A DNA stretch of 64,000 nt. Origin: Promicromonospora sp. MEB111. Its GTDB lineage: Bacteria; Actinomycetota; Actinomycetes; Actinomycetales; Cellulomonadaceae. The translations under genes and the position numbers were made by a program. Positions 26,493-35,406 of the stretch are shown here, piece by piece. The notes beneath the pieces are model-generated. The model worked only from the letters and a program-made list of their open reading frames with translations. It was not told the origin of the DNA and searched no databases. The stretch spans positions 1-64,000 of the forward strand of contig NZ_JARVSD010000013.1 in the NCBI RefSeq assembly GCF_030209445.1, written 5' to 3'. The first letter of the stretch is position 1. Every line of letters starts with the position of its first letter.

Positions 26493-26561
26493 GTACCTCA
26501 GACGCGCGCCGCGCCGGGATGTCACAGCACTTCTGTGACCAGTTGTTGGCAGAGTGAAGAG

Positions 26562-26972
26562 ATGACGACACGGAGACCTTCTCTCGCCCTCACCACGCTC
26601 GCCCTCGTCGTGCTGACCGTCGCGGCCTGGTGGATCTTCCTGGGCCGGGACACCGTCCGGGACGTCGACCCCGCGACGGGGGCCGTCACCGGACCGTACG
26701 AGGCCCCCCAGGTGGTCGCCTGCGCGCTCGTGCTCGTCGCACTGGTGGTGGTCGGCGCGCTGACCGTACCCGCGTGGGTCGCGGTGCTCGCGGTGGCCCT
26801 GCCGTTCACGGTCGCGTGGACGGTGCAGGCGGCGTCGGACGACGACTCCGGGCTCTGGGCCGTCGGCGCGCTGCTGGTGCTGGTGGGCACCCTCGCCGGC
26901 GGCGCGGTCGTCGCCGCCGTCACGCGGGCCGTGCCACGCGGCCGGGCGTCCCGGGGCGCGACCGCGCCCTAG
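26562..26972 (+). CDS. Small integral membrane protein of unknown function
   Basis: 136 aa. The ATG at 26562 follows GAGTGAAGAG. Four hydrophobic segments: LTTLALVVLTVAAWWIFLG, VVACALVLVALVVVGALTV, WVAVLAVALPFTVAWTVQA, and LWAVGALLVLVGTLAGGAVV. The first loop contains GRDTVRDVDPATGAVTGPYE, a short conserved-looking exoplasmic sequence. No family recognised. Divergent from the HAD gene and convergent with the DUF1177 gene. Confidence 0.75.
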   Translation: MTTRRPSLALTTLALVVLTVAAWWIFLGRDTVRDVDPATGAVTGPYEAPQVVACALVLVALVVVGALTVPAWVAVLAVALPFTVAWTVQAASDDDSGLWAVGALLVLVGTLAGGAVVAAVTRAVPRGRASRGATAP

Positions 26973-26995
26973 GCCGGTCGCGCGCCGCGCCTGCG

Positions 26996-27946
26996 TCAGA
27001 CGACGGCCGCGGCGCCCACCGTCCGCAGCCCGGCCATGCTCCCGTACAGCTCCTGCAGCCGAGCCACCTCGTCGGCGTCGGCGAACTGCGCGATCCCGCG
27101 CCCGAAGTCCTTGGCGGTCTCGATCGCGAAGCGGACGGCGGTCTCGACGTCGTGCAGGTCGGTGGCGCCCGTGGCGGAGCCCGCCACGGCCGTCTCGGTG
27201 ACGATCGCCAGGCCGACGACCGGCACCGCGGTGGCCGTGGCGGGCTGCACGATCGAGTTCACGTGGAACAGGCCGTTCCCGTAGGGCGTGATGTCCTGCA
27301 TCGTGATCGGCATGACAGCCGGTGCACGGCCGGTGGTGCGGCTCGCGACGTCGAGCAGCGTCTCGGAGACCCGCACGATCCAGCCGTCGACGATCGTGGG
27401 CGTGATCGCGATGCCCTTGTGGTTGCAGACGCGGTTGCCCTTGGTGGTGTCGATGGACAGGATCGCGTCCATCTCGTCCAGCACCTCGTGCCGGTTGCTC
27501 GTCTCCTGGTCCACGGCCGAGCTCATGAACGGCACCGGGTCGTGCGGCTGGGTGGGCGCGTCCGGGTCCACGTGCGTCGCGACGATCACGTCGCCGGGCA
27601 GGTGCTCGCCGCGGGTCCGCATCGCGGTCAGCTTGGCGGCGACGGTGAGCGCGGTCAGGGCGCCGTCGCCGTCGCTCACGAACCCGATCTGCTCAGGACG
27701 CGCGCCCAGGCCGCCGAGGCGGCCGAGCACGCCGAGCGTCGGGGCGCCGCCGCCGGCGCGCTTGCCGTCGGTCCCCGGGATCACGACGCGGACGAAGTCG
27801 GTGGTGCCACCGGGCCCGTCCACGACCTCGACCTCGATGGTGTCGGGCGCTGCCCCGAGGCTCGCGAGGTGCTCGGCCACGGCGGCGCCGCGCACGGCAG
27901 GGTCGTCGAGCAGGTCGAAGACGGCGATGAGATGGCTCCAGGACAT
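26996..27946 (-). CDS. DUF1177 family protein
   Basis: 316 aa, starting MSWSHLIAVFDLLDDPAVRG. Characteristic DUF1177 stretches are TTDFVRVVIPGTDGKRAGG, LPGDVIVATHVDPDAPTQPH, DAILSIDTTKGNRVCNHKGI and NGLFHVNSIVQPATATAVPV. The asparagine/histidine and aspartate-rich loops suggest a metal-binding or aminopeptidase-like fold, but activity is not established. A leading AGGAGGCACACCC gives a good ribosome site. It is the last gene of a minus-strand set with OPT transporter and AroM, a combination that recurs in other bacteria and points to peptide or small amide metabolism. Confidence 0.88.
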   Translation of the reverse strand: MSWSHLIAVFDLLDDPAVRGAAVAEHLASLGAAPDTIEVEVVDGPGGTTDFVRVVIPGTDGKRAGGGAPTLGVLGRLGGLGARPEQIGFVSDGDGALTALTVAAKLTAMRTRGEHLPGDVIVATHVDPDAPTQPHDPVPFMSSAVDQETSNRHEVLDEMDAILSIDTTKGNRVCNHKGIAITPTIVDGWIVRVSETLLDVASRTTGRAPAVMPITMQDITPYGNGLFHVNSIVQPATATAVPVVGLAIVTETAVAGSATGATDLHDVETAVRFAIETAKDFGRGIAQFADADEVARLQELYGSMAGLRTVGAAAVV

Positions 27947-28006
27947 GGGTGTGCCTCCTAGTGGGGTGGTTGGTCCGGGTGTGGGGGGTGGGTGCGCGGG
28001 GCCGGG

Positions 28007-28084
28007 TCAGTCCGGCACGGGCCGGCCGAGCGCCGCGCCCGCCGCGGCGAGGACCGCGTCGACCACGGGGACATCGAGCCTCAT
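28007..28084 (-). CDS. Possible 25-residue peptide coupled to aroM (or truncated remnant)
   Basis: The ATG at 28084 overlaps the aroM stop codon (ATGA), continuing the same coupling seen between the OPT gene and aroM. It reads MRLDVPVVDAVLAAAGAALG plus five residues, then stops. No match recognised. It may be a real microprotein, the stub of a lost gene, or chance. The 60 nt between it and the DUF1177 gene contain only G/T-rich sequence and the DUF1177 ribosome site. Confidence 0.3.
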   Translation of the reverse strand: MRLDVPVVDAVLAAAGAALGRPVPD

Positions 28085-28782
28085 GCGCCGAGCACCTCCG
28101 CGGCCAGCCGCGCGGCGACCGACCGGGCGACCACGACGGGCAGGCCGCTCGCCTCGGCCACGACGTCGCGCATCGCGGCGGTGTAGCCGAAGCAGTCCAG
28201 CGCGATCACCTCCGCGCCGTCGTCGGCCAGCCGTACGGCGGCCGCGCGCAGCGCGGGCTCGCCCTCGGTGTACGGCGAGCTCGCCGCCACGGTGACGCGG
28301 GTACCCGCTCCCAGGACCCGGGAGAACTTGCGGACGGTGTCCTGCGCCTGCTCCGCGAGGGGCGCGACGACGCCCACCGTGCCGCCGTCGCCCGCGAACG
28401 CCGCGACGGCGTGCGCGATGATGCGGTCCGGCACGAACAGCGGCTTGCTGTGCGCGAGGGCCGGGAACGGCCCGGTGCAGGCCAGGAGCACCGCGTCGAC
28501 CTCGCGCTCCAGGTCGGCGATCAGGGCGGGCAGCCGCCGCAGCACGGCGGCCTCGCCGATGACGGCGGACCCTCCGCCGGCGAGCCGGGTGGTCAGCACG
28601 TGGTCGCCGGGCTCGGGCGCGAAGGACGCGACCTGCTCCGGGGAGCATCCGTCGAGCACGCCGCGCTCGACGAGCGTGACGCCGGGCAGCAGCGGGGCGA
28701 GCTCGGGTGTCAGGTCGACGCGGGGCGTCTGCCCGATGGTGACGACGCCGAGCCGGGTCGGCCGTGCGGGGCGCGCCGTCAT
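28081..28782 (-). CDS. aroM: AroM family protein
   Basis: 233 aa. The ATG overlaps the stop of the OPT gene by 4 bases. AroM signatures: LGVVTIGQTPRVDLTPELAP, VERGVLDGCSPEQVA, HVLTTRLAGGGSAVIGEA and LLACTGPFPAL. The Asp/Glu-racemase-like layout (CTG in the first half, ALDCFGYTA in the second) supports a racemase/decarboxylase-like fold, with Cys in both halves. The biochemical role of AroM proteins is not settled. Translational coupling to a peptide-type transporter and neighbouring DUF1177 and peptidase E argue for a catabolic role with an imported peptide or amide. Confidence 0.88.
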   Translation of the reverse strand: MTARPARPTRLGVVTIGQTPRVDLTPELAPLLPGVTLVERGVLDGCSPEQVASFAPEPGDHVLTTRLAGGGSAVIGEAAVLRRLPALIADLEREVDAVLLACTGPFPALAHSKPLFVPDRIIAHAVAAFAGDGGTVGVVAPLAEQAQDTVRKFSRVLGAGTRVTVAASSPYTEGEPALRAAAVRLADDGAEVIALDCFGYTAAMRDVVAEASGLPVVVARSVAARLAAEVLGA

Positions 28783-30422
28783 CGCCAGATCATCCTTCCG
28801 ACCGAGTACAGGGAGTCGCCGGCGATCAGCCCCGCCCCGACCAGCGCGGTCTCGCGCTCGCCCTCCTCGCCGCGCACGCGGCGCCACACCAGGCGGGCGA
28901 CGAGGGCGACGAGCACGAGCCAGCCGGCGTTCGGCGTGGCCACCAGCAGGCCGGTGGCCAGGAGCACCCCGAGCTGGCGGCTTGGTCCGCCGACGAGCTG
29001 CACGACGGCGCCGGGAACGGCCCAGACGAGCAGGTTGACGAGCACGGCGGGGTCGGTGATCCCGGCCTGGATGGTGTCCACGTAGACCTTCGCGGTGGGC
29101 GGCACCTGGCCGCTCTCGAACAGGCTGGGCCAGACCAGCGCGACGATGCCGATGGCCACGACGAAGCCGAGGATCGACGCCTTGAGCTGCTCGCGGCGGC
29201 CGTCCAGCTCGAACGCCGTGTACGGGCGGCGGTCGCGGCGCAGCAGCCAGCCCGCCTTGAAGTCGTAGCCCATGTCGGCGAACGCGGGGCCCGTCGAGGC
29301 GCAGTAACCCACCAGGAGGGCGAGCGGGACCGTCGGGAACTGCAGCACCAGGCCGAGGATCAGGAAGATCAGCGTCACGGCGAAGGCCGGGAACCAGCCG
29401 GCGTGCATGGCGGCCAGGCCCACGATGAGCTCGTGCACGATGGCGGCCACGGCCGCAAAGAGCGCGAACCCGAGGATGCCCCACCACGGCAGCTCGACCC
29501 AGACGCCACCGGCGATCGCCAGCACGACGGCGCCCAGGAGGAACATCACGAACCCGGACCCGAGCGCACTGCGCAGCGTGCGCTCGCTCACCGTCGGCAC
29601 CAGCGACGGGTCGTCCTTGGCGGCCTCCTGGAGCGCGGCCTCCTTCTCCACGGCCCGTCGGGACGGCCGGCCGAAGAGCATGACGCCGATCTGGGCGAGC
29701 GCCACGAGGCCCGCGCCGATCATCACTCCGTGCGGCACGTAGAAGGCGTTGAGGTCCAGGCCGGTCAGCGCCGGCACGTACTGCGCCACCAGCAGGCCGA
29801 CGGCGAACATCAGCAGCGCCCAGACGTTGCCGATCATCGCGATGCCGGCCGCGGACATCGGCAGGCCGAGGAACGACGCGCCGAACCCGACGATCCCGCC
29901 GCCCACGAGCAGGGCCGCCTGCTTGCCGCCCCGGTCCCCGGCGCGGATCGTCTCCGCTGCGGCAACGCCCGGCGGCCAGGCCGCGTCGGCGGGCAGGAAC
30001 CGCGAGCCGTACGCGCGGTAGAGCACGTACACGTCGATCGCCAGGCCGAGGCTCGCGCCGAGCAGCATCGGCCACACCAGGTCGGGCCGCCCGAACAGGA
30101 ACGGGATGGCCATCGGCGTCAGCAGCGAGTTGGCCGCGGCGAAGGTCGCACCCGAGATCGCCGACTGCACCAGGTTCTGGCGGTTCACGTCGCGCATCCG
30201 GTGCAGCCCGGCGAACCCGATGCGGCCGATCAGCATCGCGACGACGGCGCCGATGACGCTGGTGTTCGGGGAGACGCCGAGCGTCGTGATCATGTGGATG
30301 CCGATGACCGCGCCGACGACGCTCATCGCGAGGGTGATGATCGCCGTGCGCGGCTCGAACGCCCGCGGGTGCCGCGCCGTCGCCGCGGCCTGCGCGGGAT
30401 CGCTGACGGGTGAAGCTGCCAT
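28779..30422 (-). CDS. OPT/YSL-type oligopeptide transporter family protein
   Basis: 547 aa polytopic membrane protein. The ATG at 30422 (MAASPVSDPAQAA) is chosen because an AAGGGG site precedes it and upstream codons are not protein-like. Family features: RTAIITLAMSVVGAVIGIHM in the first helix, GATFAAANSLLTPMAIPFLF, ALLVGGGIVGFGASFLGLP, and GYCASTGPAFADMGYDFKAGW. At least twelve hydrophobic segments are visible. OPT members use a proton gradient to import peptides or metal chelates. It heads the minus-strand set with aroM and DUF1177 and is divergent from an IclR regulator. Confidence 0.9.
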   Translation of the reverse strand: MAASPVSDPAQAAATARHPRAFEPRTAIITLAMSVVGAVIGIHMITTLGVSPNTSVIGAVVAMLIGRIGFAGLHRMRDVNRQNLVQSAISGATFAAANSLLTPMAIPFLFGRPDLVWPMLLGASLGLAIDVYVLYRAYGSRFLPADAAWPPGVAAAETIRAGDRGGKQAALLVGGGIVGFGASFLGLPMSAAGIAMIGNVWALLMFAVGLLVAQYVPALTGLDLNAFYVPHGVMIGAGLVALAQIGVMLFGRPSRRAVEKEAALQEAAKDDPSLVPTVSERTLRSALGSGFVMFLLGAVVLAIAGGVWVELPWWGILGFALFAAVAAIVHELIVGLAAMHAGWFPAFAVTLIFLILGLVLQFPTVPLALLVGYCASTGPAFADMGYDFKAGWLLRRDRRPYTAFELDGRREQLKASILGFVVAIGIVALVWPSLFESGQVPPTAKVYVDTIQAGITDPAVLVNLLVWAVPGAVVQLVGGPSRQLGVLLATGLLVATPNAGWLVLVALVARLVWRRVRGEEGERETALVGAGLIAGDSLYSVGRMIWR

Positions 30423-30527
30423 GGGGTGAGCCCCTTCGAGGAGTGGTGCTGCGGACGGCGCGGTGGCCGCCCGGTGGAGGACGTTGCCGAGCACCGTGCG
30501 CCACGACGGCCCCCACCGACAACCAGG

Positions 30528-30542
30528 TCCCACTATCTGGGA
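30528..30542. promoter_or_regulatory. Short perfect dyad, candidate IclR operator
   Basis: TCCCA-ctatc-TGGGA forms a perfect 5-5-5 dyad between the divergent OPT and IclR genes. IclR-family sites are commonly 15-bp dyads of this geometry. The spacing from both starts (106 and 57 nt) fits a shared control site. Inference only. Confidence 0.4.
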
Positions 30543-30598
30543 GTTACATTCATATTTCGGGCCGTCGGTTACGATGCGGTCGACCGAGAGGAGCGACC

Positions 30599-31471
30599 GT
30601 GCCACCAGCAGAGACACCCGATCCCGCGACGTCCGGACCGACACCACCGGCGCCGGAGAGCAGCTCCCCGCTGCAGACCGTCGACCGCGCTCTCCAGGTG
30701 CTGCTCTCGTACAGCGAGACGCGCACGGAATGGGGCGTCTTCGAGCTGGCGGAGGAGTTCGGCATCACCAAGTCGACCAGCCAGCGCCTGCTCGCCGCGC
30801 TGGCGGCGCAGGGCTTCCTGGCCGCCGACCCCTACACGCGCCGCTACCGGCTCGGCCCCGCGATGTGGCGCATGGCCGCGCTCTGGGAGCGCGGCGGCGG
30901 GCTCGCCCGGCTCGCCGAGCAGGTCCTGGCGGAGCTCGCCGCGACGACCGGCCGCACGGCCTCCTTCACGATCCCGGACGGGTTCCACGTGCGCTGCATC
31001 GCCGCCGTCGACGGCGAGCACGGGCCCGTCCGCTCGCACCCCCTGGTCGGCGACCTCTACCCGGCCCACGCGGGCGCGACGTCGCGCGCCTACTTCGCGT
31101 TCCTCGACCCGCTCGCGCGGCGGAACATGCTCAGCGGGCGGCCGTTCGCCCGATACACCGAGCTCACCGAGGTGGACGAGGCCGGCCTGGACCGCCTCTT
31201 CGACGAGACCTACCGCGCCGGCTGGGCCTGGTCGGACGGCGAGTACGACTCGACGACCCGCGCCATCGCGGCGCCCGTGCTGATCGGCTCCAACCCGGTC
31301 GGATCGATCTCCGTGGTCGAGCCCAAGGTGTTCGAGTACGACGACGACCTGCGCGAGCAGGTGCCCGCGCTGCTCGACGCCGCGAAGCAGCTCGCCGGCC
31401 TGTTGCACCGCCCGCCCACCCCGGCCCAGCGCGACTGGCGGCGCGGCCGGTCGCGCACCGCGCGCCCCTGA
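30599..31471 (+). CDS. IclR-family transcriptional regulator
   Basis: 290 aa. GTG start at 30599 with GAGAGGAGCGACC upstream. The N-terminal winged HTH reads LQTVDRALQVLLSYSE then EWGVFELAEEFGITKSTSQR, and the wing follows in FLAADPYTRRYRLGPAM. The C-terminal effector domain contains SHPLVGDLYPAHAGATSRAY, DGEYDSTTRAIAAPVL and GSISVVEP, all typical of IclR. It lies between the OPT/aroM/DUF1177 genes (divergent) and peptidase E (46 nt downstream, same strand), and probably controls both sides. Confidence 0.92.
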   Translation: MPPAETPDPATSGPTPPAPESSSPLQTVDRALQVLLSYSETRTEWGVFELAEEFGITKSTSQRLLAALAAQGFLAADPYTRRYRLGPAMWRMAALWERGGGLARLAEQVLAELAATTGRTASFTIPDGFHVRCIAAVDGEHGPVRSHPLVGDLYPAHAGATSRAYFAFLDPLARRNMLSGRPFARYTELTEVDEAGLDRLFDETYRAGWAWSDGEYDSTTRAIAAPVLIGSNPVGSISVVEPKVFEYDDDLREQVPALLDAAKQLAGLLHRPPTPAQRDWRRGRSRTARP

Positions 31472-31517
31472 GCCCGACGACTGCCAGAGAACCCCACCAC
31501 CACGAGGTAGGACACCC

Positions 31518-32261
31518 ATGCGACTGCTGCTCCTGTCGAACTCCACGAACCACTCCGCCGGCTACCTCGAGCACGCGCTCGACACCGTGCTGACCTTTCT
31601 CGACGGCGCCGCCCTCACGTTCGTCCCCTACGCCCTGGCGGACCACGACGCCTACACCGCGAAGGTCGCGGCGGCGCTGACGCCGCACGGCACGCGCGTG
31701 ACCGGGCTGCACGAGGCCGCCGACCCGCGGGCCGAGATCGAGCGGGCCGAGGCCGTGTTCGTGGGCGGCGGCAACACGTTCCGCCTGCTCGACACCCTGC
31801 AGCGCCTCCACGTGCTGGCCCCGCTCGCGGCCCGGGTCCGCGCGGGCCTGCCCTACATGGGCGCGAGCGCGGGCACCAACATCGCCGGGCCGACCATCCG
31901 CACCACGAACGACATGCCGATCACGCAGCCTGCGTCGTTCGAGGCCCTGGGCCTCGTGCCGTTCCAGCTCAACCCGCACTTCCTCGACGCCGACCCGGGC
32001 AGCACGCACCGCGGCGAGACCCGCGAGCAGCGGCTGGCGGAGTTCCTGGAGGTCAACGACGTACCCGTGCTCGGCCTGCGGGAGGGCACCTGGCTCTCGG
32101 TCCAGGATGATGCCGCCCGCATCGGCGGGACCGCCGTCGGCGCCGCGGCGCCGGGCCCCGCCGTGGTGTTCACGCGCGGCGCCGCACCCCGCGAGGTGAG
32201 CGGGGACGTGAGCGAGCTGCTCGGCACCACGCCCCGGTTCGACGCGCCCACGGCGGCCTGA
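31518..32261 (+). CDS. pepE: Peptidase E, Asp-specific dipeptidase-type (family S51)
   Basis: 247 aa cytoplasmic serine peptidase. The ATG follows ACGAGGTAGGACACCC. S51 motifs: EAVFVGGGNTFRLLDTLQ, the nucleophile elbow YMGASAGTNIAGPTI with Ser117, NDMPI with the Asp, and FQLNPHFLDADPGSTHRGET with the His. Length matches characterised PepE (about 230 aa). It cleaves dipeptides with N-terminal Asp in enterobacteria. Here it follows an IclR gene and faces an OPT transporter, so it likely digests the imported peptide. Confidence 0.92.
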   Translation: MRLLLLSNSTNHSAGYLEHALDTVLTFLDGAALTFVPYALADHDAYTAKVAAALTPHGTRVTGLHEAADPRAEIERAEAVFVGGGNTFRLLDTLQRLHVLAPLAARVRAGLPYMGASAGTNIAGPTIRTTNDMPITQPASFEALGLVPFQLNPHFLDADPGSTHRGETREQRLAEFLEVNDVPVLGLREGTWLSVQDDAARIGGTAVGAAAPGPAVVFTRGAAPREVSGDVSELLGTTPRFDAPTAA

Positions 32262-32283
32262 CCGCGGCGCGGGCCGGCGGCCG

Positions 32284-33339
32284 TCAGGTGGCGTAGACCG
32301 CGATCTCGGTCGCCTTGACCACGAAGTAGGCCGCTGACCCCGGGGCGAGGTCGAGCTCGGCGGCCGCCTGGGGCGTGACGTCGGCGCTGAGCTCCTCGGT
32401 GCGCACCCGGATCTGGCCGCCCTGCGGCTCCAGGTGGGTGATCGTCACCCGGAGCGCGTTGCGCGGGCTGCCGCCGGGATCGTCGAGGAACACGGACACG
32501 GCGCGGGGCGGGAACACCGCCACCGCGGGGTCGCCCGTACGGGGCACGGGACCGTCGGGCCGCCCCTCGATCCGGAGGCCGGCCGGGGTCAGCACGGCGC
32601 CGTCCCGCCAGGTCCCGGTGATCATGTTCAGCCCGGCGATCTGCGCGGTGAACCGGCTGCGGGGCTGGGCGAGCACCTGGGCGGTCTCCCCCTGGTCGAC
32701 GATCCTGCCGTCCTCGATGACGGCGACCTCGTCGGCGAGCAGCAGGGCGTCCAGGGCGTCGTGGGTGACCAGCAGGACGGTGCGGTCGGCCAGCACCCGG
32801 CGCAGGGTCTGGCGCAGGGCCGGGGTCACGGCGACGTCGAGGGCGGCCATCGGCTCGTCCAGCAGCAGCAGCCGCGGGTCGGCGGCCAGGGCCCGGGCCA
32901 CGGCCGCGCGCTGCGCCTGCCCGCCGGACACCTGGGCGGGGCGCCGGTCGGCCAGCTCGGCGATGCCGACCTCGCCCAGCCAGCGGCGGGCGACCGTCCG
33001 GGACCCGGCCCGGCCCGCGCCGCGGCTGCGCGGTCCGAACGCGACGTTGTCCAGCAGGCTCAGGTGCGGGAAGAGCAGGGGCTCCTGCGCGAGCAGCGAG
33101 ACCTGCCGGTCGTACGGGGCGACCAGGACGTCCCGCTCGTCGTGACCGGTGACGGTCAGGGGACGCCCGTCCAGCACGACCCGGCCGGTGTCGGGGCGCA
33201 GCAGCCCGGCGGCCACGGCCAGGGCGGTGGACTTCCCGGCGCCGTTCGGGCCCAGCAGCGCGAGGGTCCGGCCGGGGGCGATGTCGAAGGTGAGGTCGAC
33301 GCCCCGGTCGGCCACGGCGGCGTCGTAGTGGAACGTCAC
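32284..33339 (-). CDS. modC: Molybdate ABC transporter ATP-binding protein
   Basis: 351 aa. GTG start overlaps the modB stop (GTGA). Nucleotide-binding motifs: Walker [10 protein letters not shown], signature [16 protein letters not shown], Walker [14 protein letters not shown], and the switch His in LLVTHD. The C-terminal third (about 240-351) is a TOBE/Mop-type domain, as expected for ModC. It energises ModB and completes a four-gene operon on the minus strand. The usual D-loop is MAALD. Convergent with pepE, 22 nt apart. Confidence 0.92.
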   Translation of the reverse strand: MTFHYDAAVADRGVDLTFDIAPGRTLALLGPNGAGKSTALAVAAGLLRPDTGRVVLDGRPLTVTGHDERDVLVAPYDRQVSLLAQEPLLFPHLSLLDNVAFGPRSRGAGRAGSRTVARRWLGEVGIAELADRRPAQVSGGQAQRAAVARALAADPRLLLLDEPMAALDVAVTPALRQTLRRVLADRTVLLVTHDALDALLLADEVAVIEDGRIVDQGETAQVLAQPRSRFTAQIAGLNMITGTWRDGAVLTPAGLRIEGRPDGPVPRTGDPAVAVFPPRAVSVFLDDPGGSPRNALRVTITHLEPQGGQIRVRTEELSADVTPQAAAELDLAPGSAAYFVVKATEIAVYAT

Positions 33340-34127
33340 AGGCTGCTCCTGCCCTGCCGGGCGAACCCGATGACCAGGATCGCGACCACCACGAGGACCA
33401 GCGAGAGGGCCACAGCCGCCTGGGCGTCGGTCTCCCGGCGCAGGTAGATCTCCAGCGGGAGGGTGCGGGTGACGCCCTGCAGGCTGCCGGCGAAGGTGAT
33501 GGTGGCCCCGAACTCGCCCAGCGACCGGGCGAACGCCAGCACGGCGCCCGAGACCAGGCCGGGCAGCACGAGCGGCAGCGTGACGCGCCGGAACACGGTG
33601 GTCGGACGGGCGCCCAGCGTCGCGGCCACGACCTCGTACCTCTGCCCGGCGGTGCGCAGCGCACCCTCGAGGCTGACCACGAGAAAGGGTAGGGCGACGA
33701 ACGTCTGCGCCAGCACGACCGCGGTGGTGGAGAACGCGACCTGGATACCGAGCACCTCGAACGTCTCGCCGAGCAGCCCGCGCCGCCCGAACGTGTACAG
33801 CAGCGCGATGCCGCCGACCACGGGCGGCAGCACCAGGGGCAGCAGCACGAGGGACCGCAGCACGCCCTGCCCGCGAAAGGTCGTGCGGGCCAGGACCAGC
33901 GCCATGGGAACGCCGAACAGAACGCACAGCAGGGTGCTGGTGCCGGAGGTGCGCAGGCTCAGCAGCAGCGCCTCGACGGAGGCCGGCGAGACGAGCAGGT
34001 CGAGGAACCGGCTCCACGGCGTGCGCAGCACGATCGCCGCCAGCGGGAGCAGCACGAAGGCCGCTCCCGCCGCGGCGGGGACGAAGATCCAGGCCGGGAC
34101 GCCGACCCGGCCGGACGGGGCCGCCAT
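33336..34127 (-). CDS. modB: Molybdate ABC transporter permease
   Basis: 263 aa, with the ATG 1 nt after the modA stop. Five to six membrane helices are visible. The conserved permease loop reads [20 protein letters not shown] followed by [19 protein letters not shown], the ModB/CysT signature. It forms the homodimeric channel for molybdate or tungstate. Overlaps modC by 4 bases. Confidence 0.92.
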   Translation of the reverse strand: MAAPSGRVGVPAWIFVPAAAGAAFVLLPLAAIVLRTPWSRFLDLLVSPASVEALLLSLRTSGTSTLLCVLFGVPMALVLARTTFRGQGVLRSLVLLPLVLPPVVGGIALLYTFGRRGLLGETFEVLGIQVAFSTTAVVLAQTFVALPFLVVSLEGALRTAGQRYEVVAATLGARPTTVFRRVTLPLVLPGLVSGAVLAFARSLGEFGATITFAGSLQGVTRTLPLEIYLRRETDAQAAVALSLVLVVVAILVIGFARQGRSSL

Positions 34128-34128
34128 G

Positions 34129-34923
34129 TCACGGGGCCGGCGCGAACCCAGCGTCCCGCAGGACGGTCTGCCCGCCCTCGGCCAGGACAAGGTCGACGAA
34201 CTCCTGGGCCAGGTCGGCGTTCGCACTGTCGGCGACGGGCGCGATCGGGTAGACGTTCACCGCGGCGGCCGCCTCGGGGAACTCGATGCCCTCGACCTCG
34301 TCGCCCGCGCCGATCACGTCGGTCACGTACACCAGTCCGGCGTCGGCCTCACCGGTGGTGACCTTGGCGAGCACGTCGGTCACCGACTGCTCCTCGCTCA
34401 CCGGGGCGAGCTCCACGCCCGCCGACTCGGTGACCTTCCGGGTGGCGGCGCCGCACGGCACCTCCGGGGCGCAGACGACGAGGTTGAGGTCACCGGCCAG
34501 GTCGTCGAGGTCCGCGACCCCGGCGGGGTTGCCCGGGGGCACCGCGATCTCCAGGGTGTTGGACGCGAACGCGACCGGCTCGGCGCCCTCCAGCCCGTCC
34601 GCGGTCAGCTTCTCCATGTTGGCCTCGTCCGCCGAGGCGAAGACGTCGGCCGGGGCACCCTCCTGGATCTGCGCCACCAGGTCCGAGGAGCCCGCGAAGC
34701 TGAACTCGACCTGCACACCCGCGTGCGCCTGCTCGAACTCCTCGCCGATCTGCTCGAACGTCGCGGTCAGCGACGCCGCCGCGTACACGGTCAGGGTCGT
34801 CTCCTCGGCAGCGGCAGCGGCACCGTCCGTCGCGCCGGTGTCACCCGACCCGCCGGACCCGCAGCCGGCCACCGCGGCGGCCAGCACCAGCGCGGCGGTC
34901 GTGATCGAGAGCGTTCGCCTCAT
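34129..34923 (-). CDS. modA: Molybdate-binding lipoprotein
   Basis: 264 aa. The ATG overlaps the stop of the upstream regulator (ATGA). The signal peptide ends in a lipobox ([14 protein letters not shown]), so it is lipid-anchored. ModA motifs: [20 protein letters not shown] with the oxyanion-binding Ser, [32 protein letters not shown], and GLVYVTDV. It captures molybdate outside the cell for ModBC. Confidence 0.93.
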   Translation of the reverse strand: MRRTLSITTAALVLAAAVAGCGSGGSGDTGATDGAAAAAEETTLTVYAAASLTATFEQIGEEFEQAHAGVQVEFSFAGSSDLVAQIQEGAPADVFASADEANMEKLTADGLEGAEPVAFASNTLEIAVPPGNPAGVADLDDLAGDLNLVVCAPEVPCGAATRKVTESAGVELAPVSEEQSVTDVLAKVTTGEADAGLVYVTDVIGAGDEVEGIEFPEAAAAVNVYPIAPVADSANADLAQEFVDLVLAEGGQTVLRDAGFAPAP

Positions 34924-35324
34924 GACTCTCCCTTGGCCGTCTCCACGATCACCGTCGTGGACTTGATGACGGCCACCGCGACCGAGCCCAGCTCCAGGCC
35001 CAGGTCGCGTACCGCCTCGCTGCTCATGAGGGACACCACGCGAAACGGCCCGCACTGGAGCTCGACCTGGGCCATCACCGCATCCGTCCGGATGTCGGTG
35101 ACCAGGCCCACGAACCGGTTGCGCGCCGAGCTCGCGGTCCCGCCGGGCGGGCCGGGCAGGGTGGCCTGCTGGCGCGCGACCAGGGCCACCTCGTACCCGT
35201 CCACGACCTTGCGGCCCGACTCGTCGTTGGTCGCGGTCAGCAGGCCCTTGTCGACCCACCGGCGCACGGTGTCGTCGCTCACCCCCAGGTAGGTGGCGGC
35301 ATCCCGGATCCTCATGTGCGGCAC
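34920..35324 (-). CDS. HTH-TOBE molybdate-responsive regulator or Mo-binding protein
   Basis: 134 aa. An excisionase/MerR-like HTH at the N-terminus (DAATYLGVSDDTVRRWVDKG, LTATNDESGRKVVDGY) precedes a single TOBE/Mop domain (RNRFVGLVTDIRTDAVMAQV, SLMSSEAVRDLGLELGS, VAVIKSTTVIV). This layout is known for actinobacterial Mo-binding regulators and replaces ModE. GTG at 35324 is chosen because a TAGGAT -10 box ends 7 nt before it (leaderless start); ATG at 35315 is the alternative. It is first in the mod operon and overlaps modA by 4 bases, so it likely senses molybdate and regulates its own operon. Confidence 0.85.
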   Translation of the reverse strand: MPHMRIRDAATYLGVSDDTVRRWVDKGLLTATNDESGRKVVDGYEVALVARQQATLPGPPGGTASSARNRFVGLVTDIRTDAVMAQVELQCGPFRVVSLMSSEAVRDLGLELGSVAVAVIKSTTVIVETAKGES

Positions 35325-35331
35325 GCGGTCG

Positions 35332-35337
35332 ATCCTA
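35332..35337 (-). promoter_or_regulatory. -10 box of the mod operon (leaderless start)
   Basis: TAGGAT on the minus strand ends 7 nt before the GTG of the regulator gene, with no Shine-Dalgarno sequence between. This is the usual geometry of leaderless actinobacterial mRNAs and supports the GTG start. Confidence 0.5.
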
Positions 35338-35406
35338 GTGCCGAGAAGTCGGACGCGGGAACACCCTCCGGTCACGATCTGCGGAGGACAGCCGGGCCTG
35401 CCAACC

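Noticed and set aside
28007-28648. A 213-codon frame overlapping aroM
   Set aside because: Most of it is a shifted frame of aroM. Only the final 25 codons, starting at the ATGA overlap, were kept as a possible peptide.
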